Assembly: GCF_001999905.1 (NCBI RefSeq)
Contig: NZ_CP019640.1
Span: 1,106,501 to 1,170,500, forward strand
Direction of reading: 5' to 3'
From: Planococcus lenghuensis
Lineage (GTDB): Bacteria; Bacillota; Bacilli; Bacillales_A; Planococcaceae
DNA length: 64,000 nt
Part shown: piece after piece, positions 48,866 to 60,463 of the stretch
Layout of the letters: each line of letters starts with the position of its first letter
Position numbering within the stretch: the first letter of the stretch is position 1
Program-made: the position numbers and the translations under genes
Notes under the pieces: generated by a model
Told to the model about the DNA's origin: nothing
The model's input: the letters and a program-made list of their open reading frames with translations, nothing else
The model's database searches: none

Positions 48866-49246
48866 ATGAGCGTACCAACAGAACTTCGTTATTCAAAAGA
48901 ACATGAATGGGTGAAAGCTGAAAACGGGACTGCCCGGATTGGCATCACACAGTTTGCACAGGAAGAATTGGGAGATATCGTATTTGTTGAGCTTCCTCAA
49001 GTGGGCGATGAATTGACTAAAAACGAACCATTCGGCAGCGTCGAATCGGTAAAAACAGTTTCTGAGCTGTATGCACCTGTAAGCGGCAAAGTCGTTGAAG
49101 TGAACAGCGGGCTGGAAGACAGTCCTGAACAGGTCAACGAATCGCCATATGAGCAGGCGTGGATGGTTGTGGTGGAACTTTCAGATGAAACGGAACTGGA
49201 AGAGCTGATGGATTCAGATGCTTACAATGAAATGATTGCAGGATAA
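48866..49246 (+). CDS. gcvH: GcvH, lipoyl carrier protein of the glycine cleavage system
   Basis: 126 aa; RBS CTGGAGG. Lipoylated Lys63 in [12 protein letters not shown]. Besides glycine cleavage, GcvH in Bacillus is the lipoyl relay that feeds LipL-dependent modification of the dehydrogenase E2 subunits. No other gcv gene is in the window. Confidence 0.97.
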   Translation: MSVPTELRYSKEHEWVKAENGTARIGITQFAQEELGDIVFVELPQVGDELTKNEPFGSVESVKTVSELYAPVSGKVVEVNSGLEDSPEQVNESPYEQAWMVVVELSDETELEELMDSDAYNEMIAG

Positions 49247-49247
49247 T

Positions 49248-49275
49248 AAAAAAGCGCTGATTTCAGCGCTTTTTT
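49248..49275 (+). terminator. terminator after gcvH
   Basis: AAAAAAGCGCTGA and TCAGCGCTTTTTT form a perfect 13-bp stem with a 2-nt loop. Confidence 0.9.
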
Positions 49276-49398
49276 CCGTTCCCAGAAAGAACTGGAGGCA
49301 AACAAGTTTCTTTACTTCGATATCAAGGTATTGTATAACATAAGATGCTGCCTGAGTAATGAGCCATTTGAATGTCGTTCATGTAGGAAGTGGAGAAA

Positions 49399-49725
49399 AT
49401 GGATAAAGTGATCATTGTCGAAGGACGCTCGGACAAGACGAGAATCGAGCCGCTCATCGCTGAACCGGTGACGATTCTCTGCACGAACGGCACTGTAAGC
49501 GCAGTCCGGCTTGAGGAATTACTTGCTCCTTATGAGGGATTGGATCTGATTGTGCTCGTGGATGCGGACAAGTCTGGGGAATCACTTAGAAAACTGTTCA
49601 AAAAGGTGTTCCCGGAAGCGCGTCATGCCTATATCGACCGGTCTTACAAAGAAGTGGCGGCAACACCGGTCCGGATTCTTCTGGACGTGCTGATTGGTGC
49701 TAATGTCCGAGTGAATACGCTTTAA
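49399..49725 (+). CDS. yusF: toprim-domain protein (YusF type)
   Basis: 108 aa from ATG 49399 (AGGAAGTGG upstream); a GTG at 49390 is too close to that site. The toprim core is complete: IIVEGRSDKTRIE with the Glu and LVDADKSGE with the DxD pair, as in RNase M5 and primases. The fold binds Mg and acts on nucleic acids, but a substrate for this short family is unknown. Confidence 0.88.
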   Translation: MDKVIIVEGRSDKTRIEPLIAEPVTILCTNGTVSAVRLEELLAPYEGLDLIVLVDADKSGESLRKLFKKVFPEARHAYIDRSYKEVAATPVRILLDVLIGANVRVNTL

Positions 49726-49741
49726 ACTGAAGGTGAAGCAG

Positions 49742-50053
49742 ATGGAAGAATGGACCCACCAGGAGTGGATGAAAACAAAAAATAAAAGCAGATATACTGC
49801 GTTTTATTTATATACACCAATGTGCGGAACTTGTCAGGTGGCTTCCCGGATGCTGCATATAGTCAAGGAAATGCTGCCGTCTCTGACACTCGGTAAAGCA
49901 AACCTGAACTACGTCCAGGAAGTAGCGGAGTTGTATCAAGTGGAAAGTGTTCCTTGTCTGCTGCTGACTAAAGACGGCAAATTGCAGGAAAAGGTCTATG
50001 CGTTTCAATCCGTACCTTTTCTTTATGAAAAACTAAAAACGTTTGACAGATAG
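49742..50053 (+). CDS. yusE: thioredoxin-like protein (YusE type)
   Basis: 103 aa from ATG 49742 (GAAGGTG upstream). Redox motif Cys-Gly-Thr-Cys in YTPMCGTCQVASRM and cis-Pro in VESVPCLLL. Cytoplasmic. Overlaps the -35 of the following methionine promoter at its 3' end. Confidence 0.9.
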   Translation: MEEWTHQEWMKTKNKSRYTAFYLYTPMCGTCQVASRMLHIVKEMLPSLTLGKANLNYVQEVAELYQVESVPCLLLTKDGKLQEKVYAFQSVPFLYEKLKTFDR

Positions 50054-50071
50054 TTCCCTGCCTGATATATT
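50043..50071 (+). promoter_or_regulatory. promoter of the SAM-riboswitch met operon
   Basis: Consensus TTGACA (50043-50048) and TATATT (50066-50071) spaced by 17 nt. The -35 lies within the last codons of yusE. Confidence 0.8.
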
Positions 50072-50107
50072 GGTGTTCTGACTGAGACAATTTACAATTT
50101 CATATCG

Positions 50108-50276
50108 TTTCTTATCAAGAGAGGTGGAGGGATGTGCCCGATGAAGCCCGGCAACCGTCATGCAAATGAAATGGTGCCAATTCACACAAAACGAAAGTTT
50201 TGGGAGATGAGAGAACGGGTACTTATATTAAATTAAAGTTGCCCTTCTGCTCATAACAACGAGCAGGAGGGCTTTT
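50108..50276 (+). promoter_or_regulatory. SAM-I (S-box) riboswitch with transcription terminator
   Basis: The S-box core is plain: CTTATCAAGAGAGGTGGAGG, then GCCCGATGAAGCCCGGCAACC, a variable P3 arm with ATGAAATGGTGCCAATTC and a closing GAGATGAGAG near 50206. The intrinsic terminator follows: GCCCTTCTGCTC (50241-50252) against GAGCAGGAGGGC (50261-50272), then T-run. SAM binding favours termination, so methionine uptake is switched on when SAM is low. Confidence 0.96.
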
Positions 50277-50303
50277 ATTATGGTAAACAGGAGTGTCTTG
50301 CAA

Positions 50304-51329
50304 ATGATTGAGTTGAAGAACCTGACGAAGCGGTTTCAGACGGATAAAGGCGTTCTCACCGCTGTGGATGATGTCAGTCTGTCCATTTCAAAAGGAGAGA
50401 TATTCGGCATCATCGGATATAGCGGCGCCGGAAAAAGCACGTTGATCCGGCTGCTCAATGGGCTTGAAAAACCCACTGCCGGTTCGGTGGATATCCAGAA
50501 TAGAAAGATTTCAGCAATCCGGGGAGTTGAATTGCGGAAAGCGCGCCAGAAAGTCAGCATGATTTTTCAGCACTTTAACTTGCTGTGGTCACGCACTGTT
50601 AAAGAGAATATTGAGTTCCCCCTTGAAATCGCAGGTGTATCCAAGACTGAGCGCAATGCCCGGGCATTGGAATTGATAGAACTGGTGGGCCTGACCGGCC
50701 GGGAGAATGCCTATCCGTCCCAGCTTTCTGGCGGTCAGAAGCAGCGTGTGGGCATTGCCCGCGCGCTCGCAAATGATCCGGAGGTATTGCTGTGTGATGA
50801 AGCGACTTCTGCCCTGGATCCACAGACAACCGACTCCATCCTCGATCTGCTTGTAAGCATTAATGAACGGTTGGGCCTGACCATTGTGCTGATCACCCAT
50901 GAAATGCACGTAATCCGGAAGATCTGTCACCGGGTGGCGGTCATGGAAGCCGGTAAAGTGGTTGAACTTGGAGATGTGCTGAGTATTTTTCAAATGCCGC
51001 GTGAACAGATCACCAAGCGATTTGTCGCGCAAGTGACGGAAGCGGAAGATGCAAGTGAAACCATCCGCCATCTTCGGGAAATTTATCCGGCCGGCGAACT
51101 GGTCAAGCTCGGATTCATCGGCGATCAGACAGAACAGCCGGTTCTGACAGAACTGATCCGGAAGTTTCCTATTGAAGTCAACATCGTGCAGGGGAATATT
51201 TCCCGTACGCAACGCGGAGCTTACGGAACGCTTATGTTGCAGCTGAAGGGTTCTGAAGAGGAGATCCGGGCAGCGATTGCGTTTCTGGAAGACCGGAACG
51301 TCCGGACGGAGGTGATGACGGGTGTTTGA
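50304..51329 (+). CDS. metN: MetN, methionine ABC transporter ATPase
   Basis: 341 aa from ATG 50304, the family length and start (MIELKNLTKRF); an ATG at 50280 and TTG at 50298 are in frame but less likely. Walker A GYSGAGKST, ABC signature QLSGGQKQRVG, Walker B LLCDEATSALDPQ, and the C-terminal NIL domain (about 265-341) that binds methionine and inhibits the pump. Controlled by the SAM riboswitch before it. Confidence 0.97.
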   Translation: MIELKNLTKRFQTDKGVLTAVDDVSLSISKGEIFGIIGYSGAGKSTLIRLLNGLEKPTAGSVDIQNRKISAIRGVELRKARQKVSMIFQHFNLLWSRTVKENIEFPLEIAGVSKTERNARALELIELVGLTGRENAYPSQLSGGQKQRVGIARALANDPEVLLCDEATSALDPQTTDSILDLLVSINERLGLTIVLITHEMHVIRKICHRVAVMEAGKVVELGDVLSIFQMPREQITKRFVAQVTEAEDASETIRHLREIYPAGELVKLGFIGDQTEQPVLTELIRKFPIEVNIVQGNISRTQRGAYGTLMLQLKGSEEEIRAAIAFLEDRNVRTEVMTGV

Positions 51330-51990
51330 AACATTTTTACCAAACGTGGATTGGGCAGATATGTGGGAAGCAACGGTTGAAACACTCTACATGACGGCCA
51401 TGGCCACATTTTTCACATTTGTGTTCGGTTTACTGCTGGGTATTCTGCTGTTCCTGACAAGCCCACACCAAGTATGGGCTAATAATATTGTGAACTGGTT
51501 GACAGGCGCGTTCGTCAATATCTTCCGGTCGATTCCATTCATTATCCTGATTATTCTGCTGATTCCGTTTACGCAGATTCTTATTGGAACGATTCGCGGA
51601 CCTAATGCAGCTTTGCCTGCATTAATCATTGGTGCTGCGCCATTCTATGCCCGAATGGTACTGATTGCTCTCCGGGAAATCGACAGAGGAGTGATCGAGG
51701 CCTCCCGGTCGATGGGTGCGACAACGGGGACCATTATCCGGAAAGTGCTGCTTCCGGAATCGATGCCGGCTCTCGTATCCGGAATTACTGTAACGGCCAT
51801 TGCGTTGGTCGGGTATACAGCAATGGCTGGCGTCATCGGTGCCGGCGGCCTTGGAACTTTGGCCTTTCTCGATGGATTCCAACGAAGCCGGGAAGATGTT
51901 ACGTTGACAGCTACCGTGCTGATTCTGATTATTGTATTTATCATCCAGTATATCGGGGATTTTACTGCGTCCCGCTTAGACAAACGCTAG
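51322..51990 (+). CDS. metP: MetP, methionine ABC transporter permease
   Basis: 222 aa, five membrane helices, GTG start overlapping metN by 8 bp with GGAGGTGATG upstream. The EAA loop that docks with MetN is GVIEASRSMGATTGTIIRKV. Called metI in E. coli. Confidence 0.96.
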   Translation: MFETFLPNVDWADMWEATVETLYMTAMATFFTFVFGLLLGILLFLTSPHQVWANNIVNWLTGAFVNIFRSIPFIILIILLIPFTQILIGTIRGPNAALPALIIGAAPFYARMVLIALREIDRGVIEASRSMGATTGTIIRKVLLPESMPALVSGITVTAIALVGYTAMAGVIGAGGLGTLAFLDGFQRSREDVTLTATVLILIIVFIIQYIGDFTASRLDKR

Positions 51991-52052
51991 TTTCGGATTT
52001 GATCCGTTATTATAGACTATAAAAGAAAAAACAAAAGGAGAGTTACTAACTT

Positions 52053-52862
52053 ATGAAGAAATTTGTAGCAGGAACTGTATTGAGCGGACTGGCATTGGCC
52101 GGCTGCGGAGCAACCGGAGCAGATGAAGAGACGGAAGTGCTGACAGTAGGCGCGTCAAACGTCCCACATGCGCTCATCCTTGAAGAAGCGGCACCGCTTC
52201 TGGAAGAACAGGGCATTGACTTGGAAATTGAAACGTATCAGGATTACATTTTGCCAAACCAGGATCTCGATTCCGGTGAAATAGATGCAAACTATTTTCA
52301 GCATGTTCCATATCTGGAATCACAGATAGAAGACTTCGGATATGAATTCGCCAACGCTGGCGGCATCCATATCGAGCCGATCGGCGTCTACTCACAGGAA
52401 TATGATTCACTTGATGAGTTGCCTGATGGGGCGACAATCCTGATGAGCAATTCAGTTGCCGATCATGGCCGCATTTTAGCAATGCTGGAAGCGCAAGGCT
52501 TGATTACATTGGCGGAAGACGTTGAAAAAACGGAAGCTGAAGTAAGTGATATCGTGGAAAATCCGAAGAATCTGGTCTTTGATGCTGATTATGAAGCGGC
52601 ACTTCTCGTGCAATTATATGAGGCCGGCGAAGGTGATGCTGTTCTCATCAACTCTAATTATGCGATCGATGCGGGATTGAACCCGATGGAAGATGCCATT
52701 GCACTTGAAGATTCCGATTCGCCTTATGCAAATATCATTGCCACACAAGCTGGAGACGAGAATAGCGAAAATATCCAGGCACTTGTGGACGTGCTGAAAT
52801 CTGATGAGATTCAGGACTTCATTATCGAAGAATGGGGCGGCGCTGTCGTGCCGGTTGAATAA
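52053..52862 (+). CDS. metQ: MetQ, methionine-binding lipoprotein
   Basis: 269 aa; RBS AAAGGAGAG. Signal peptide with lipobox LALAGC (Cys18); Lgt-dependent anchoring. NlpA-type binding fold: LTVGASNVPHALILE, DANYFQHVPYL, ILMSNSVADHGR, LINSNYAIDAG. Delivers D/L-methionine to MetNP. Confidence 0.96.
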   Translation: MKKFVAGTVLSGLALAGCGATGADEETEVLTVGASNVPHALILEEAAPLLEEQGIDLEIETYQDYILPNQDLDSGEIDANYFQHVPYLESQIEDFGYEFANAGGIHIEPIGVYSQEYDSLDELPDGATILMSNSVADHGRILAMLEAQGLITLAEDVEKTEAEVSDIVENPKNLVFDADYEAALLVQLYEAGEGDAVLINSNYAIDAGLNPMEDAIALEDSDSPYANIIATQAGDENSENIQALVDVLKSDEIQDFIIEEWGGAVVPVE

Positions 52863-52879
52863 TTGTAAAACAGAAACGG

Positions 52880-52927
52880 GGCTGCCCCGAAAGGTCATGA
52901 ATTGAGACTTTTCGGGCGGCCTTTTTT
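52880..52927 (+). terminator. terminator of metNPQ
   Basis: A long stem: GGCTGCCC...GAAAG against CTTTTCGGGCGGCC with a loop of about 14 nt, then six T. Confidence 0.8.
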
Positions 52928-53031
52928 GATTAAATTGTTAATTCTTTCAATTTTGTGAATGCTGTACTGTTGGATTTTCCTGTGATAATATGGATATGAT
53001 GTAACAATATCGTACGAAGGGGGGATTTTGC

Positions 53032-53637
53032 ATGAAAAAACTATTAGCAGTAGGCGTCGCAGCTTCATTAGTACTTGGTGCATGTGCTGAAGAAGAACCG
53101 ACGGAAGAACTAACGGAAGAAGAAGTGGAAGAAACGACTGATCAGGTGGTCGAAGAAGAGACCGCTGAAGAAGAAGTCGTGGAAGAAGAAGCGACGGAAG
53201 AGGAAGTTGTAGAGGAAGAGGCAGCTGGAGAAGATGTAGCTCCTGAACTCGTCACTTTCTATCTAAATGTATCCCAGACAATCAATGCTGCTGATGCAGA
53301 CTTGAATGCATTTGAAGCAGCCGCTGCCGATCCGGAAGTGCCGGCTGAAGAAGTGGAAGCTCTAAGAGAAGCGGCGATCGCTTCAGCTGACGCTGCAGCT
53401 GCAGCAGTGGAGGGTATTGAAATCCCTGAGACGCTTTCTGCAGAACAGGCAGAACTTGAGGAAGCTTTAACAGCTGTCCAAGAAGCATACGTTATGAAGT
53501 CCGAAGCTCTGACAGCAGGAGAAACAACATTTGAAGAAGCAAACGCTCGCTTTACTGAAGCGGATGAAATCTTCAATAGCGTTCTTGAAGAATACGGTCT
53601 TGCAGCATCCAGCCTTTTAAATGAAGTAAGCGGCTGA
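53032..53637 (+). CDS. acidic lipoprotein of unknown function
   Basis: 201 aa; RBS AAGGGGGGA. Lipobox VLGAC (Cys18). Residues 20-70 are a Glu/Val/Thr repeat (EEEVVEEEATEEEVVEEE) much like the linker of the lipoprotein at 5076. The remaining 130 residues are predicted long helices rich in Ala and Glu (ADADLNAFEAAAADPEVP, AAIASADAAAAAVEG), suggesting an extracellular coiled or helical bundle. No enzyme motif. Flanked by its own terminator; not linked to metNPQ. Confidence 0.8.
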   Translation: MKKLLAVGVAASLVLGACAEEEPTEELTEEEVEETTDQVVEEETAEEEVVEEEATEEEVVEEEAAGEDVAPELVTFYLNVSQTINAADADLNAFEAAAADPEVPAEEVEALREAAIASADAAAAAVEGIEIPETLSAEQAELEEALTAVQEAYVMKSEALTAGETTFEEANARFTEADEIFNSVLEEYGLAASSLLNEVSG

Positions 53638-53644
53638 TCACAGG

Positions 53645-53671
53645 AAGCCTGACTTTTGTCAGGCTTTTTTT
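53645..53671 (+). terminator. terminator after the acidic lipoprotein gene
   Basis: AAGCCTGAC and GTCAGGCTT pair around TTTT, followed by T-run. Confidence 0.87.
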
Positions 53672-53811
53672 AATTGTGCTTAGCAGCAATGCTGGCAGCA
53701 AGTTAGGTAAAAAGGTTTAAATTGCCGTAGACATGTGTAATCGGCAAAAAATAAGGGTATACTTATAAATGAAAGATTCACATTATTTAACCAGATTGAA
53801 AGGGATGATTC

Positions 53812-54012
53812 ATTATTAGTTCTTCACAGTTTGAACGCACTGAGAAGATGGAACAGGCATTCAGAAGCAAGCACGGATTTGGGATGGATGAGTATCAGAA
53901 AAATCCTGAACTGATCATTGAAGTTGAAAAAAAGCGGGAGCAGGATTATGCCCAAGAACAGCGAATCGTCTCTAATTTAGAACGACAAGTTCACCGTGAT
54001 GATATCGGATAA
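53812..54012 (+). CDS. small charged protein, probable AUU start
   Basis: An open frame of 66 codons gives ISSSQFERTEKMEQ, FRSKHGFGMDEYQKNPELI, IEVEKKREQDYAQEQ and RIVSNLERQVHRDDIG. Composition is protein-like, helical and charged. No ATG, GTG or TTG exists at its head: the upstream stop TGA (53806) is followed by TTC-ATT-ATT-AGT. AAAGGG (53799-53804) is correctly spaced for ATT 53812 (7 nt) or ATT 53815 (10 nt). The only in-frame ATG (53848) has a poor site and would give 54 aa. A strong terminator follows. Function unknown. Confidence 0.6.
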   Translation: MISSSQFERTEKMEQAFRSKHGFGMDEYQKNPELIIEVEKKREQDYAQEQRIVSNLERQVHRDDIG

Positions 54013-54020
54013 ACATTTAT

Positions 54021-54054
54021 AAGGAGTCAGTGCCTACAGGCACTGACTCCTTAT
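54021..54054 (+). terminator. terminator after the small protein gene
   Basis: AAGGAGTCAGTGCC and GGCACTGACTCCTT form a perfect 14-bp stem around TACA, then ATT. Confidence 0.88.
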
Positions 54055-54173
54055 TGGCATTCATTCTCAATTGGTTAAAATGAATGAAAAGTAAATCTTC
54101 TTTTTCAAAACAGGGAAAGTTAAATAAAACAGCGGGAAATCTTTACTTTTGCAAGAATTTCCGCTGTTTTTCT
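54054..54173 (+). ncRNA. candidate small RNA transcription unit
   Basis: TTGGCA (54054-54059) and TAAAAT (54076-54081) with 16-nt spacing form a promoter. About 90 nt downstream a terminator stem AAAACAGCGG...AAAT with AATTTCCGCTGTTTT (54156-54170) ends in T-run. No open frame of useful size lies between. The transcript would include CUUCUUUUUC, a pyrimidine tract that could pair with ribosome-binding sites. It may be nothing more than a spacer with fortuitous signals. Confidence 0.4.
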
Positions 54174-54188
54174 ATTTGTCTCAAAGAT

Positions 54189-54231
54189 TTGCTACTGACG
54201 GGTATTTCAGTTAAAATTAGAATGATACTAA
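54189..54231 (+). promoter_or_regulatory. suf operon promoter with operator-like inverted repeat
   Basis: TTGCTA (54189-54194) and TAAAAT (54212-54217) with 17-nt spacing. Immediately downstream is TTAGAATGATACTAA (54217-54231), a 7-1-7 inverted repeat with one mismatched pair. It resembles PerR/Fur boxes (11 of 14 positions to TTATAATnATTATAA). A repressor here would cover the start site. A direct repeat of TTAGAATG follows at 54233-54240. Confidence 0.55.
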
Positions 54232-54278
54232 TTTAGAATGGTTTTTCCGTTCAACATACAATTAATGGAGGTATAAAT

Positions 54279-55055
54279 ATGTCAACTTTGGTTATCAAGG
54301 ACCTGCACGTTGAGATTGAAGGCAAAGAGATTTTGAAAGGTGTAAACCTTACGATAAATACAGATGAAATTCATGCAATTATGGGTCCGAACGGGACAGG
54401 GAAATCCACACTCGCTTCAGCGGTCATGGGGCATCCGAAGTATGAAGTCACTTCGGGCTCTGTAACAATCGACGGTGAAGATGTACTTGAAATGGAAGTT
54501 GACGAGCGGGCGCAGGCTGGCCTTTTCCTTGCAATGCAATATCCGAGTGAAATCACAGGCGTAACCAATGCGGATTTCCTTCGCTCTGCCATCAACTCAC
54601 GCAGAGAAGAAGGCGATGAAATTCCGCTTATGAAGTTCATCCGTGAACTGGATAATAAAATGGACATGCTTGAGATGGACCAGGAAATGGCACAGCGTTA
54701 CCTCAACGAAGGATTCTCCGGCGGTGAAAAAAAACGCAACGAAATTCTTCAGCTCATGATGATTCAGCCGAAGTTTGCCATTCTTGATGAAATTGACTCC
54801 GGTCTCGATATCGATGCGCTGAAAGTCGTCTCCAAAGGCATAAATGAAATGCGCAGTGAGAATTTCGGCTGCCTGATCATTACGCATTACCAGCGTCTCC
54901 TGAATTACATCACACCGGATCACGTGCATGTCATGATGCAGGGACGCGTCGTGAAATCAGGCGGTCCCGAACTCGCGCATAAGCTCGAAAGTGAAGGGTA
55001 CGACTGGATCAAAGAAGAACTTGGAATCGAAGACGAAACAGTAGGCCAAGCATAG
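54279..55055 (+). CDS. sufC: SufC, Fe-S assembly ATPase
   Basis: 258 aa; RBS ATGGAGG. ABC-type ATPase without membrane partners: Walker A GPNGTGKST, signature FSGGEKKRNE, Walker B ILDEIDSGLD. Powers the SufBCD scaffold. First gene of sufCDSUB, the main Fe-S pathway of Bacillales. Confidence 0.97.
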   Translation: MSTLVIKDLHVEIEGKEILKGVNLTINTDEIHAIMGPNGTGKSTLASAVMGHPKYEVTSGSVTIDGEDVLEMEVDERAQAGLFLAMQYPSEITGVTNADFLRSAINSRREEGDEIPLMKFIRELDNKMDMLEMDQEMAQRYLNEGFSGGEKKRNEILQLMMIQPKFAILDEIDSGLDIDALKVVSKGINEMRSENFGCLIITHYQRLLNYITPDHVHVMMQGRVVKSGGPELAHKLESEGYDWIKEELGIEDETVGQA

Positions 55056-55072
55056 TCGGAGGGGAGAGACGA

Positions 55073-58030
<2,958 letters not shown>

Positions 58031-58051
58031 TAATAGAATGGGGGAACGATC

Positions 58052-59449
58052 ATGGCGAAGAAAATGCCGGAAATCGGTGATTACAAATACGGTTTCCATG
58101 ATAAAGATGTTTCAATTTTCCGTTCAGCCCGTGGACTGACGAAAGAAATCGTTGAAGAAATTTCCCGGATGAAATCAGAACCGGAATGGATGCTCAATTC
58201 CCGCCTGAAAGCACTGGAATTGTTTTATTCCATGCCGATGCCGCAATGGGGCGGAGATCTTGGCGGTCTGAATTTTGATGAAATCACATATTACGTGAAA
58301 CCATCGGAACAGACTGAGACTTCATGGGATGAAGTGCCGGAAGAAATCAAGCGGACATTTGATAAACTGGGCATTCCGGAAGCCGAACAGAAGTACTTGG
58401 CTGGTGTGTCTGCGCAATATGAATCAGAAGTGGTTTATCACAATATGAAAGCGGACCTTGAGGATATGGGTATTGTCTTCAAGGATACGGATACAGCACT
58501 TCGCGAGAATGAAGACTTGTTCAAGCAGTATTGGGGAACAGTTATCCCGGCTGCTGATAATAAATTTGCTGCACTCAATACAGCTGTCTGGTCGGGTGGA
58601 TCGTTCATCTATGTACCGCCGGGTGTGAAAGTGGATACGCCGCTGCAGGCTTATTTCCGCATCAACTCGGAGAATATGGGGCAGTTCGAGCGTACGCTCA
58701 TTATTGTTGACGAAGGCGCTAGTGTTCATTACGTCGAAGGTTGTACAGCACCTGTATATACAACAAACTCGCTTCATAGTGCGGTTGTTGAAATAATCAT
58801 TAAGAAAGACGCCTACTGCCGTTACACAACAATTCAGAACTGGGCGAACAACGTCTATAACCTCGTGACAAAGCGTGCGACATGCGATGCCAACGCTACG
58901 ATGGAATGGATTGACGGCAATATCGGATCCAAGCTGACGATGAAATATCCGGCTGTTTTCCTGAAAGGGGAAGGTGCACGCGGTATGACATTGTCCATCG
59001 CGATTGCCGGTAAAGGCCAGCACCAGGATGCTGGAGCTAAAATGGTCCACCTGGCACCGAACACGTCGTCAACGATCGTTTCGAAGTCCATTTCGAAACA
59101 GGGTGGTAAAGTTTCGTATCGGGGGATTGTGCATTTCGGCCGCAAAGCGGACGGAGCGCGTTCAAACATCGAATGTGATACATTGATCATGGACAATCAG
59201 TCGACTTCCGACACGATTCCATACAATGAAATCCTGAACGATAACGTATCGCTGGAGCATGAAGCGAAAGTTTCCAAAGTCTCTGAAGAACAGCTCTTCT
59301 ATCTGATGAGCCGCGGTATTTCTGAGCAGGAAGCGACAGAAATGATCGTCATGGGCTTCATCGAGCCGTTCACAAAAGAACTGCCAATGGAATATGCAGT
59401 TGAAATGAACCGTCTCATCAAGTTCGAGATGGAAGGATCCATCGGTTAA
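58052..59449 (+). CDS. sufB: SufB, Fe-S scaffold subunit
   Basis: 465 aa; RBS GGGGGAACG. Conserved core [13 protein letters not shown] with the sulfur-accepting Cys, [14 protein letters not shown] and the C-terminal [19 protein letters not shown]. Forms SufBC2D, on which clusters are built. Confidence 0.97.
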   Translation: MAKKMPEIGDYKYGFHDKDVSIFRSARGLTKEIVEEISRMKSEPEWMLNSRLKALELFYSMPMPQWGGDLGGLNFDEITYYVKPSEQTETSWDEVPEEIKRTFDKLGIPEAEQKYLAGVSAQYESEVVYHNMKADLEDMGIVFKDTDTALRENEDLFKQYWGTVIPAADNKFAALNTAVWSGGSFIYVPPGVKVDTPLQAYFRINSENMGQFERTLIIVDEGASVHYVEGCTAPVYTTNSLHSAVVEIIIKKDAYCRYTTIQNWANNVYNLVTKRATCDANATMEWIDGNIGSKLTMKYPAVFLKGEGARGMTLSIAIAGKGQHQDAGAKMVHLAPNTSSTIVSKSISKQGGKVSYRGIVHFGRKADGARSNIECDTLIMDNQSTSDTIPYNEILNDNVSLEHEAKVSKVSEEQLFYLMSRGISEQEATEMIVMGFIEPFTKELPMEYAVEMNRLIKFEMEGSIG

Positions 59450-59460
59450 TTGAAGGACCG

Positions 59461-59486
59461 ACCCGGCCGAGTGCCGGGTTTTTTTT
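59461..59486 (+). terminator. terminator of sufCDSUB
   Basis: ACCCGGC (59461-59467) pairs with GCCGGGT (59473-59479), then a T-run of eight. Confidence 0.87.
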
Positions 59487-59599
59487 GTGCCAAAAAGGGG
59501 GAAATACTACCAATGGGACACAGCGGAAGAGACGTTCACGGAATCTGCCGAAGTTCCAATACTTTATGATAAAATGAATCTGACACAGGAGGCGGAAAA

Positions 59600-60463
59600 A
59601 TGCTCTATACAGGACTTACCGGATGGGGAGACCATCCGATCGTATATGATCCGGAATCCAAAAAGACGGACAAATTAAAGGATTACAGTACTCATTTTCC
59701 GATTGTGGAGCTGGACTCTTCGTTTTATGCCGTCCAGCCTGAACGGAATATCCGCAAGTGGATTTCAGAGACTCCGGATAATTTTCAATTTGTTGTAAAA
59801 GCGTACCAGGGAATGACGGGCCATCAGCGCGGGAAAATTCCTTTTGATTCGCGCGAGGAGATGTTCGAGGCATTCCGTTTATCCATGGGTCCCTTGAAAG
59901 AAGAAGGGAAACTTGGCATGATTCTGATGCAGTATCCGCCGTGGTTTGATTGCAAAAAGGAAAATGTGGCGGAAATCCGGGATGCGGCAGAAAAGCTCCA
60001 AGGCTTTGATGTGGCCGTCGAATTTCGCAACCAGACATGGTATTCGCCGGAATTCAGGGAAAAAACGATTGCTTTTCTGAAAGAGAACCGGCTGATCCAT
60101 TCGGTATGTGATGAACCGCAGGCGGGAGAAGGATCGATTCCGTTTGTGCCAGTCAGTACACGAGAGGATAAGGTCCTTGTCCGGCTGCATGGCCGGAATA
60201 CAGCCGGTTGGAAAAATACAGGTGGCGATGGTGATAAATGGCGCAAAATCCGGTATCTCTATGATTACTCGGAAGAAGAGCTCAAATGGCTGAGCCGCAA
60301 AGTGAAGCAGCTTGAAGAAGAAACAAAATCAGTTTACCTGATCTTTAACAATAATTCGGCCGGCAATGCAGCGCCGAATGCCAAACAATTTCAGCAGCTG
60401 CATGGCTTGGAGCCGAATGGATTGGCCCCTAAACAGCTGGGATTGTTCGAAGGGGACGATTGA
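59600..60463 (+). CDS. yunF: DUF72 protein (YunF type)
   Basis: 287 aa; ATG 59600 with CAGGAGG upstream. TIM-barrel DUF72 family: GLTGWGDHP, VELDSSFYAVQP, MGPLKEEGKLGMILMQYPPWF, VEFRNQTW, VLVRLHGRN and the ending YLIFNNN...GNAAPNA. Members bind sulfate or nucleic acid in structures, but no activity is settled. TAAAAT at 59569 may be the -10. The stop overlaps yunE (TGATG). Confidence 0.92.
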   Translation: MLYTGLTGWGDHPIVYDPESKKTDKLKDYSTHFPIVELDSSFYAVQPERNIRKWISETPDNFQFVVKAYQGMTGHQRGKIPFDSREEMFEAFRLSMGPLKEEGKLGMILMQYPPWFDCKKENVAEIRDAAEKLQGFDVAVEFRNQTWYSPEFREKTIAFLKENRLIHSVCDEPQAGEGSIPFVPVSTREDKVLVRLHGRNTAGWKNTGGDGDKWRKIRYLYDYSEEELKWLSRKVKQLEEETKSVYLIFNNNSAGNAAPNAKQFQQLHGLEPNGLAPKQLGLFEGDD

